This document shows positions 1 to 7,045 of a stretch of 28,699 nt of DNA, piece after piece. Each line of letters begins with the position of its first letter. Position 1 is the stretch's first letter. Location: contig UQFG01000021.1 in the NCBI GenBank assembly GCA_900540175.1, forward strand, positions 1 through 28,699. The letters are read 5' to 3'. This DNA comes from an uncultured Mollicutes bacterium (GTDB lineage: Bacteria > Bacillota_I > Bacilli_A > Acholeplasmatales > Anaeroplasmataceae). A program made the position numbers and the translations under genes. A model generated the notes under the pieces. That model did not search any database. It saw only the letters and a program-made list of their open reading frames with translations, and was not told the DNA's origin.

Positions 1-19
1 TCCGATCTACCATTTTTTT

Positions 20-104
20 GCGGCTATGGCGGAACTGGTAGACGCGTACGTTTGAGGTGCGTATAGGATTGCCTGTGTGAGTTCGATTCTCATTGGCCGC
101 ACCA
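20..104 (+). tRNA. tRNA-Leu (anticodon GAG)
   Basis: A complete cloverleaf can be drawn. The 7-bp acceptor stem pairs 20-26 with 94-100, the D-stem is GCG/CGC, the 5-bp anticodon stem pairs 47-51 with 59-63, and the loop TTGAGGT places GAG at 54-56. The long variable region is typical of class II tRNALeu. The T-arm loop is TTCGATT, followed by discriminator A101 and an encoded CCA at 102-104. No terminator follows. The DNA immediately downstream is decayed and AT-rich, so this tRNA marks the edge of a variable region. Confidence 0.95.
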
Positions 105-111
105 CTAGAAA

Positions 112-155
112 TGAACTTACCCCCAATTATTGGACAAATATGTTACAATAAGTGA
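112..155 (+). mobile_element. Possible IS3-family (IS150-like) terminus, solo remnant
   Basis: Starting at 112 the sequence reads TGAACTTACCCCCAATTATT and then GGACAAA. It starts with TG and carries a CCCCAA...GGACAAA core, like the terminal repeats I associate with IS150-group IS3 elements (CCCCAAAAGTTAGACA-type ends). No transposase gene follows, and I saw no inverted second copy in the window. If real, it is a leftover end. The call rests on a short similarity recalled from memory. Confidence 0.3.
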
Positions 156-563
156 GGGTATTTTTTTATGAAAATAACAAAAAAGGAAAGAAACTATAAG
201 AATTGTCTAAAGAGTGTTTTGTGCAGTTAGGGTTTAAGCGATATAGAAGAGTCCATTTCGTAATTGAGATCTAAAGTCATTTTGCTGATAATCATTTCAT
301 AGACTTACACATGAAAAATATATTTTGGAACGATAGATATTATTGGAATAAAAATACCAAACTAAAAAGAATATACGGATAAATTTAAAAAATTAAAGGT
401 ATACCGAAATGGATGGAAAAAGTAAGAGAACAATATTTAAAGATAAAGAACTTGCATTTAACTCAAAACGACTACAACCATCTATCATTATATGCATAAT
501 GTGCTATATTCAAGCTGTTAATGTTGTCTATTATCAAATGAGAAATAAAAAGAGAAAACAAAA

Positions 564-725
564 ATGTTAGAAATATATGAGGACTTTAAATTGCTTTCTA
601 ATTAGTCTGAGGTTATTGAGGATTGTGTTTATCGTAGTGCCTATGATCATGTTAAAGAATAGGGAATATTCCTATTTGACTCTAGTAAAAATTAATCTGC
701 TAAAGGCTTTTTTCTCGTTAAATGA
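564..725 (+). pseudogene. Degenerate reading frame, unknown ancestor
   Basis: An ATG at 564 opens a frame that reads like protein (for example IEDCVYRSAYDHVKE and then GIFLFDSSKN) but is broken by in-frame stops about 13 and 30 codons in and again near codon 43. The amino-acid composition between the stops is protein-like, which suggests a gene decayed by point mutation. No family could be recognised, and chance cannot be excluded in such AT-rich DNA. Confidence 0.25.
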
Positions 726-1031
726 TTGAAAAACAGTAAAAAAAGTATATAATAAAATTGTCGAAATCTAAAATTTGTCAAGTTTAAATATTTATAATAA
801 ATCAAAATAAATATAAAGCAATTGTAACATTGGTAGAAGTAAAACTTATAAATTGATAGTGAGTTAAAAAAATCATTTCATATTATAAAAAATTAGAATC
901 GTAGTGAAGAAATTAATAATGAAAAATGCAACAGTTTGGTAAAAAATCATTAAACTTTTAGGTGGATTATTCAGTATTTTTTTAACAAAATGGATGAATT
1001 GATGTTTGCCTAAAAACTAAGGAGGAAGAAT

Positions 1032-4000
1032 ATGAATAAATTATCTTGTCCAAATTGTCAAGAAGAATTAGAATTTATAGGTAAAAAGTATTGTTGCCCA
1101 TGTTGTGAGAGAGAATGGAACGAGATAATTTTAAAGAATAGAGAATTCTATGATCCTAGTTTTATAGGTGATCTAAACACAATTCTTGCACAAGAATACA
1201 AAGTTATTGAAGATTTACTTCATTCTAAACAAATCTATGGCATTGTTTTTCAAGTGAAGGATCTTTATGAACTGATTATTCGTATCCCTGTTCTTATTGT
1301 AGCATCATTTCTTATTAAAGAAGAACAAGAACTTAAAGCAAAAGAATTTATTTTTTATCTTATGTCAAAGCCTCTTTCTCTAGGTGATTGGCGATCATTA
1401 TTAAATTCTGCAAAAGATGTTGTTGAAAAATATGATAGCATTCCGGTTGAAATTAAACATCTAATCGCGTGTGTTCGCAAATTGGTTAATTCCGATAGAA
1501 ATGGAGATATTGTATATTGGCGTAATACTACAATTGCTCATGGTGCCGCTAAGCAACTTAGTGATAGCGAACTTTATGATGATGTAGCCTCTAAATTGGC
1601 TGAACTAACTAAATTTTTTTCTCAAAATAGAGCATTGTTTCAGGCTATAAAATTTGTCGATGGTAAAGAAGTGGAGTTAGAAGGCGCTTTACATAAAACT
1701 TCATGGACTGGTAGACTATTTCTTGTGATTAATTCAAACAAATATTCTCTCTATCCTTTTTTTGATTTGAGAAGTGAAGGAATTTATCTTTTCGATAGAT
1801 ATGTAAAAAAACTTCAAAAAACAGATATAGTTGAGTACATTCAAAGTTTAAAAAAATCAGTAAATATCACTGAACTAAATAATATTTTCATTGAAAATAC
1901 TATTTCTTCGTCTGAATTTTCTACAGATTTAGCTTTCTATACAATTGAAGAAAGAAACTTGTGTGAGGAGTTTTTGTCGTCAGGAGAGTTTCTTACACCT
2001 CATTATTTGGTAAATTGGCTCGAAACTAAATTAAAATATCCTAAAAATGTTTTTTTGCTAAAAATGGGTAAAGGCATGGGGAAAAGTTTTTTTGTAAGGG
2101 GATTAGATCCATTTTCAATCGATAAAATTTATATTGATGATGTTTCTGTTAAAGCATTTTATATTAACTCGACATATAATTCTCGTGTTGACGATTTTTC
2201 AATTTTTGTTGAAGATCAAATGCGAAAAATCACAAAAGATACAACAATTGCTAACAATACATTTCGGTTGGATATAAACAGTGATGAGCCAAGTAAGTCA
2301 TTTGCCACCTTCCTAAATCAATATAAAACAAAATACTATTCAAATAAGAAACTTTTATTTATTTTCGACGGAATAGATGAACTTAATCAGCAACCGGACC
2401 GGAATATTCTTGATTTTATTCCTAATATAGATGACATAGTAGATGGTATTTATGTTTTAGTTACTTGTCGTGAATGTAATACAGAAAAACTATCGCATTC
2501 CTGCAAACAATTCTTACATTCTTTTTCTGGTGATACTACGTCTTTTACTGAAAATGATGAAGAGTATTTGAAATTTGTAAAAGAATTTTATGATTTATTT
2601 ATTATCAAAAAAAGTAGATTATTTTGCAAACGAAACGGTATATCATTTGACGCAGATTTTGAAAAAACTGACAGTAAATTTGCGGCCATCATTGATAAGT
2701 CCATTATGAATATGACTTTGATTAAAGAATTAATCAGCATATCTCTTAAAGATTATCTAGAAAGAGGTATATTGACAGTTTCAATTAACGATTTGAATTT
2801 TGACGAAAGTCTATATGAAAGATATTTTGAGTCAATCAAATCCTATTATGGATCAAAATACTATGATAAGTTCATAAATGTTTTATGCTGTTTGTCAATT
2901 GTTGATAGACCGGTAACACTTGATGAGCTTGCAGTGCTTTCGGGAAATAATAACCTTAATTTTGCATTTCTCGGCTTTATTAATTCAATGAGACTTTTTT
3001 TGGGAACTGAAAGAGGTGAACACGGAACATATTTTACTCTTGATCATGTTGAAAGAAAGAATACTGTTGCTAGAATTTTTAAAAATAAACTAGATGAAAC
3101 TATTGATTATATAAGTGATAAAATCATAGAAGTATCGTCAGAAAAATTTGATTTTTGCAATTCAGAAGATACGGTCTATTATTTATGCTTAAACTCAATT
3201 TTGTCTCAAGAAAAAATATCTCAAGAAAAGATTATTTTATTAGCAAATGCTTTTTTAAAAATACCTGCAATATTATCTTGGTCACAAAACTATTTTGCCA
3301 ACAAAAAAGAACTTGAAATACTTAAACACCTTGATGATTTTTCTAAATTTAAAATAAATTTATCAAGAGAGCAAATGCTACGAGTTGCTTTTCTTTATGC
3401 AAATGCCGGACTAGATGAATTAATGTTTAATAATTATCAGCAAAGTGAATATTATTTTAAAAAATCACTTTCATATTATAATCAAAATTTGGACTTATCA
3501 AACATGATAGAGGTTTACGAATATGTTGAAGTATTAGGAAAATATGCTACTTTATTGTGGAATCAAAATAGAAATGATGAAGCACTCGCCATTTATGATA
3601 AAATTATGGAACATACTTTGGCGATACACAAATTCGATTCGAATATAATCTCAAAAATCAGCGTTTTATCCGAGTATGTTTGTTACTGTAATATTGCGAA
3701 TTCTGCCGGTAAATATGAGCGTCAAAAACAAATTCTTGATTATGTGACTAAAGAGATAAAAAAATGTGAAATATCGGACATAAAGAAAAGGACTGAGCCT
3801 TTTTTACAATTATGTTGGTTTTATTACTATAGAGATATGGATTGTTTTTCTAATGCAGTAGAAGCCATTAAATCTGCAATAGATCTTTATTCTGTAGGTG
3901 TAAGAGAAGATGTAGGTGTATACTTACCCGATCTTGTGAAATGCTATAATTTTTTATTTCAATATTGGTATGAGAAAAAATTTCTAGAATTTTCAATTGT

Positions 4001-4262
4001 TGAAGAATATATAAAAAAGGGAATTGTAGACTTACAATTTATGTACAATGAGAAGGGATATAATGATGAAGAAACTTATTTAAAATTTAATTTTTTATGT
4101 TCTTTAATATATCTTCGTAATAATGATTTACAAAACTATATAAAATATAAAAAAATTGCTTTCTCGTTTTTCAATTCATTAAATGATGAAAAGAGAGACA
4201 ATGCGAAATTAACAGACATGATTAAATATTTTACTATGGAGGAAACAAAGTTACATGGATAA
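1032..4262 (+). CDS. HEPN-STAND NTPase with zinc ribbon and TPR-like C-terminus (putative antiphage sensor/effector)
   Basis: This 1076-aa cytoplasmic protein has several recognisable parts. Residues 6-25 hold a Cys-rich zinc ribbon (CPNC ... CCPCC). Residues about 40-200 are helical and contain RNTTIAH at 164-170, which fits the HEPN RNase signature R[ND]x4H. A P-loop GKGMGKS lies at 346-352, with Met where the first Gly of a strict Walker A would be. A Walker B-like LLFIFDGIDEL lies at 441-451, and VTCRE at 477-481 resembles the STAND/NACHT sensor. From about residue 780 onward, helical pairs rich in Tyr and Ala look like TPRs. In known STAND defence proteins the C-terminal repeats sense phage components and the NTPase oligomerises to activate the N-terminal effector, here probably an RNase. 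The start is supported by GGAGG at 1021-1025. The next gene overlaps it by 8 bases. Domain calls are by motif; the defence role is inferred. Confidence 0.8.
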   Translation: MNKLSCPNCQEELEFIGKKYCCPCCEREWNEIILKNREFYDPSFIGDLNTILAQEYKVIEDLLHSKQIYGIVFQVKDLYELIIRIPVLIVASFLIKEEQELKAKEFIFYLMSKPLSLGDWRSLLNSAKDVVEKYDSIPVEIKHLIACVRKLVNSDRNGDIVYWRNTTIAHGAAKQLSDSELYDDVASKLAELTKFFSQNRALFQAIKFVDGKEVELEGALHKTSWTGRLFLVINSNKYSLYPFFDLRSEGIYLFDRYVKKLQKTDIVEYIQSLKKSVNITELNNIFIENTISSSEFSTDLAFYTIEERNLCEEFLSSGEFLTPHYLVNWLETKLKYPKNVFLLKMGKGMGKSFFVRGLDPFSIDKIYIDDVSVKAFYINSTYNSRVDDFSIFVEDQMRKITKDTTIANNTFRLDINSDEPSKSFATFLNQYKTKYYSNKKLLFIFDGIDELNQQPDRNILDFIPNIDDIVDGIYVLVTCRECNTEKLSHSCKQFLHSFSGDTTSFTENDEEYLKFVKEFYDLFIIKKSRLFCKRNGISFDADFEKTDSKFAAIIDKSIMNMTLIKELISISLKDYLERGILTVSINDLNFDESLYERYFESIKSYYGSKYYDKFINVLCCLSIVDRPVTLDELAVLSGNNNLNFAFLGFINSMRLFLGTERGEHGTYFTLDHVERKNTVARIFKNKLDETIDYISDKIIEVSSEKFDFCNSEDTVYYLCLNSILSQEKISQEKIILLANAFLKIPAILSWSQNYFANKKELEILKHLDDFSKFKINLSREQMLRVAFLYANAGLDELMFNNYQQSEYYFKKSLSYYNQNLDLSNMIEVYEYVEVLGKYATLLWNQNRNDEALAIYDKIMEHTLAIHKFDSNIISKISVLSEYVCYCNIANSAGKYERQKQILDYVTKEIKKCEISDIKKRTEPFLQLCWFYYYRDMDCFSNAVEAIKSAIDLYSVGVREDVGVYLPDLVKCYNFLFQYWYEKKFLEFSIVEEYIKKGIVDLQFMYNEKGYNDEETYLKFNFLCSLIYLRNNDLQNYIKYKKIAFSFFNSLNDEKRDNAKLTDMIKYFTMEETKLHG

Positions 4263-5292
4263 TATCAAACAGTTTAAGGAAGCTAAATACGGTTTAATGA
4301 TTCATTTCGGACTTTATTCATTACTAGGGGGATACTATAATAATAATAGAGGTCCAAACTATGCTGAATGGATTCAGTGCCATCAGCAAATTTCTGTTAA
4401 AGAAATGCGAAAACTTGCAAAGATATTTAATCCTATTTATTTTGATGCAGATGAAATTTGCCTCTTTGCAAAAAATTGTGGAATGAAATATATTGTCGTA
4501 ACTACAAAACATCATGAAGGGTTCGCATTATTCAAGTCTAAAGTTGATAACTTTAATGTTTGCGATGCAACGCCTTTTAAGCGAGATATTATTAAGGAAC
4601 TTGCTGATGCTTGCAAAAAATATGGATTAAAATTAGGATTTTATTACTCACAATGTATTGATTGGAATGAAATTGATGGTGGTGGATATACTGTAGATCC
4701 ATATGGCTCTGCTGGTGTTTCATGGGATAATTCTTGGGATTTTCCTGATAAATGCAAAAAAGATTTTTCTCGTGTGTTCCACTCTAAAATATTACCTCAA
4801 ATAAAAGAAATTATGACAAATTACGGAGAAATATTCTTAGCGTGGTTTGACATGCCACTTGATTCTACTCCAGAACAGAGTAAAATCATATACGATACAG
4901 TCAAATCATTGCAACCAAATTGTTTGATTAATTCTCGACTCGGTAATGGTGTGTTTGATTATGTCACACTTGGAGATAATGAAATTCCTAACGAAATACC
5001 TTCAAATTTTTCGACTGATTACAATGACATTTGGGGATTTAAAAAGAGTCCTTATGGTCTTTATGAGTCTGCTTGTAGTCTTAATTGTTCTTGGGGTTAT
5101 TCAGCAATCGCCGAAAAATGGCGTACTCCTGAAAATGTTGCTAACACCCGCTTAAAACTTGAGAAATTAGGCGTAAATTTCTTGATTAATATCGGCCCGG
5201 ATTGGCTAGGTAGAATACCTATACAAGCAAGAGAGATCTTGGAAAAAGCGTCGAAAATTTATGAGGAGTTAAAAAGTGATAGTCATCAATGA
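4255..5292 (+). CDS. GH29 alpha-L-fucosidase-like enzyme, cytoplasmic, within the HEPN-STAND operon
   Basis: This 345-aa protein matches the GH29 catalytic barrel by motif. FKEAKYGLMIHFGLYS (7-22) stands for the usual WFxxAKFGIFIHWGxYS. KHHEGF (85-90) is the conserved KHHDGF with Glu for Asp. LAWFDMP (195-201) places the expected nucleophile at Asp199. SWGY (279-282) and NFLINIGPDWLGRIP (308-322) are late family motifs, and Glu271 is a possible acid/base. There is no signal peptide and no carbohydrate-binding module, and it is somewhat shorter than many fucosidases, so it should act inside the cell. GGAGG at 4238-4242 lies 12 bases before the ATG. Its start overlaps the end of the HEPN-STAND gene and its end overlaps the next gene, so the three are probably co-translated. 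A glycosidase in such a setting is unexpected. The substrate may be a nucleotide sugar, a glycosylated nucleic acid or a signal rather than fucose. Confidence 0.85.
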   Translation: MDNIKQFKEAKYGLMIHFGLYSLLGGYYNNNRGPNYAEWIQCHQQISVKEMRKLAKIFNPIYFDADEICLFAKNCGMKYIVVTTKHHEGFALFKSKVDNFNVCDATPFKRDIIKELADACKKYGLKLGFYYSQCIDWNEIDGGGYTVDPYGSAGVSWDNSWDFPDKCKKDFSRVFHSKILPQIKEIMTNYGEIFLAWFDMPLDSTPEQSKIIYDTVKSLQPNCLINSRLGNGVFDYVTLGDNEIPNEIPSNFSTDYNDIWGFKKSPYGLYESACSLNCSWGYSAIAEKWRTPENVANTRLKLEKLGVNFLINIGPDWLGRIPIQAREILEKASKIYEELKSDSHQ

Positions 5293-6730
5293 TAATAGAA
5301 TGATTTTCCCATTTTTGACAAGACAACATGATATTAATTTTTTAAGTACGATTAGTCGCACAAACAAAAAGGGAAACAATGTGAATACATGGATTCGATA
5401 TAGAATCACTCCGCAGGAAATTCGAAAAGAACTTCGTGAAATGAATAATATTAAGAGCAATAATTGCATTTTTTCTTCTTATAGACTAGATAAAAACTAC
5501 TATAGTCTTTATGGAATTGACTATACAAAGCTAGAGTTGCTCCCACATAATCAATTAGATCCAATAGAATTTGAAATTGATGATATCTGCATCCACATGT
5601 TTGAAACTGGTATATCTTTTTTAGAATTAAGATATTCTATCAAGAATGATAAAGAAAGTTCATTATTAAATTTGAATTATTACCTCTTAGAACTTAAGGC
5701 GGATATTGAACTGAACTTTATTCGCTTTGTTTGGAATGAAGAACTTAAGAAAAAAGAAAAAACTTGTTCTGTTATGAAGGTAGTAGATTATATAAAGGCA
5801 ATACTTTGTGATTTTGAACATGCTTATGATTTAGATTTGAATTTAGAAATAAAATCTTATTCAACAAAACCGACACTATTCTCTTATATTTTTTTAGATA
5901 ATCCAGAAGAGAAAATGAAACAAAATCTCGGCATGAATATGAAAGCGTCATATAAAATTAATAATGATTCTATTTTAAAAACAATGTGTTTTGATAATTC
6001 CACTTGGTATTACTCCCTTAATTCTGCTGTCAACATTTCAACACTTGTAAATGATGAAATCACAACAAATTTCTTTAAAACGACCTTTGTGGATAAAATT
6101 TCAAATTTGTATTTCTTTTTATTTTTACAATCAATTCATCAAAGATGTTTCTTACAACTTTGCCACTATAAAACACGATCATATAATTTTGATTTAAAAA
6201 CTTTTGATGAAAATAAAAAATTAACTGACCAATTGGCCGGCTATTCTGCAAGTTTTAATAAATGTTGGTTAAAATATTTTTTTGATAGACCGGCTTCTAT
6301 CGATCATGTCAATTTATTTTTTGTAACGTTGCAAAATGCATTTGATATTACAAAACAGTTAGCAATTGTAAGTGCAGATTTAGAAATTTTAACGGATTAT
6401 GCAAATAAATCCTACAAGTTATATAGTGAGTATTCTCTTTTGGCATCAGATAAGAAAAAATATCGATTTGACTTAATTACTTTTCTTGTTGCTTCAATTA
6501 TATCGTTTGTATCTGTATATGATACTTTTATTAAAATGATTAAAAACTTTGGCATTGAACTTACAATTACTTGGCATATTATATTAGCAGTTAGTTTTAT
6601 GATTGTTTGTTTTATTGTTCCGACAGTCATTAATTTTAGATTTCACATCAAAAAAATAAAAAAAACATCAAAAGAAATGAAATACTTAGAACAACAAATT
6701 TGCAATTCTAGAAAAATGGATTTATTTTAA
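5276..6730 (+). CDS. Unknown protein with two C-terminal transmembrane helices (third gene of the operon)
   Basis: I do not recognise this 484-aa protein. The first ~390 residues appear soluble, with mixed strands and helices and a helical stretch at about 340-395. Hydrophobic helices follow at about 399-417 and 433-453, then a short lysine-rich cytoplasmic tail. This is the topology of CorA-like channels, but no GMN motif is present, and several defence effectors end in similar paired helices. The GTG start at 5276 is chosen because GAGGAG at 5263-5268 sits 7 bases upstream; the next ATG is codon 9. It overlaps the fucosidase-like gene by 17 bases. A membrane-acting toxin or pore, held in check or activated by the two upstream proteins, is an inference from context only. 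Confidence 0.7.
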   Translation: MIVINDNRMIFPFLTRQHDINFLSTISRTNKKGNNVNTWIRYRITPQEIRKELREMNNIKSNNCIFSSYRLDKNYYSLYGIDYTKLELLPHNQLDPIEFEIDDICIHMFETGISFLELRYSIKNDKESSLLNLNYYLLELKADIELNFIRFVWNEELKKKEKTCSVMKVVDYIKAILCDFEHAYDLDLNLEIKSYSTKPTLFSYIFLDNPEEKMKQNLGMNMKASYKINNDSILKTMCFDNSTWYYSLNSAVNISTLVNDEITTNFFKTTFVDKISNLYFFLFLQSIHQRCFLQLCHYKTRSYNFDLKTFDENKKLTDQLAGYSASFNKCWLKYFFDRPASIDHVNLFFVTLQNAFDITKQLAIVSADLEILTDYANKSYKLYSEYSLLASDKKKYRFDLITFLVASIISFVSVYDTFIKMIKNFGIELTITWHIILAVSFMIVCFIVPTVINFRFHIKKIKKTSKEMKYLEQQICNSRKMDLF

Positions 6731-7045
6731 CATTGATCTAATATTATAAAAGCCATCCTATTTATTGTTTTCTTGCTAAAATATAAAATTATTGAAGAAA
6801 ATTTAAAATGTATGTTAATGATCAATGAATTTAATAATTGCACACCAAGATAAAAGTTTCAATCGTTATAATGATAATTGATAAATTGACCATCGATATG
6901 AAATAAAGAAAGAATTAATATCCAAAATCTACGATGAAAAGTTATGAATGGCGGAATTTTAGGACGGATGGAAAATTCGGATTACATCAAAATATTTACC
7001 GATTTTCGTCTGTAACACGAATAAAAAAATTATAAGAGGTGAACA
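6731..7045. other. Intergenic leader upstream of the Ca2+-ATPase gene
   Basis: These 315 bases hold no gene. A TATAAT at 6867-6872 lacks a well-placed -35. A hairpin can be drawn from GAAAATTCGG (6971-6980) and CCGATTTTC (6999-7007) with one bulge. It has no T-run, so it is not an obvious terminator. I looked for the yybP-ykoY manganese riboswitch, known upstream of some P-type Ca2+/Mn2+ ATPases, and did not recognise it. No terminator is visible after the preceding operon, and no copy of the tRNA-Leu 3' end is present as an attachment site. The composition rises from very AT-rich to the GC-richer ATPase gene here. Confidence 0.5.

Larger units (their letters stand above)
105..1031. other. 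Decayed AT-rich DNA between tRNA-Leu and the defence-like operon
   Basis: No intact gene is visible in this 927-base stretch on either strand. It holds fragments that look formerly coding. One is a frame at about 209-381 with one internal stop. A second at 411-569 encodes a lysine-rich 52-residue peptide. A third at 564-725 begins with ATG and is interrupted by three stops. The left edge resembles an IS3-family terminus. The last bases carry the ribosome-binding site of the next gene (GGAGG at 1021-1025). I could not identify the ancestor of any fragment or see a convincing promoter. Confidence 0.6.

Noticed and set aside
105..1031. CRISPR array or toxin-antitoxin pair in the gene-poor left region
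   Set aside because: No regularly spaced repeats were seen, and no pair of intact small genes with ribosome-binding sites exists there.
6840..7045. Possible yybP-ykoY manganese riboswitch upstream of the Ca2+/Mn2+-type ATPase
   Set aside because: I searched for the conserved core and did not find it. Only a bulged hairpin at 6971-7007 is present, without a terminator.
6731..7045. Attachment-site copy of the tRNA-Leu 3' end
   Set aside because: No stretch matches the tRNA 3' end beyond a few bases (for example GCACACC at 6840), so an integrated element bounded by att repeats is not supported.
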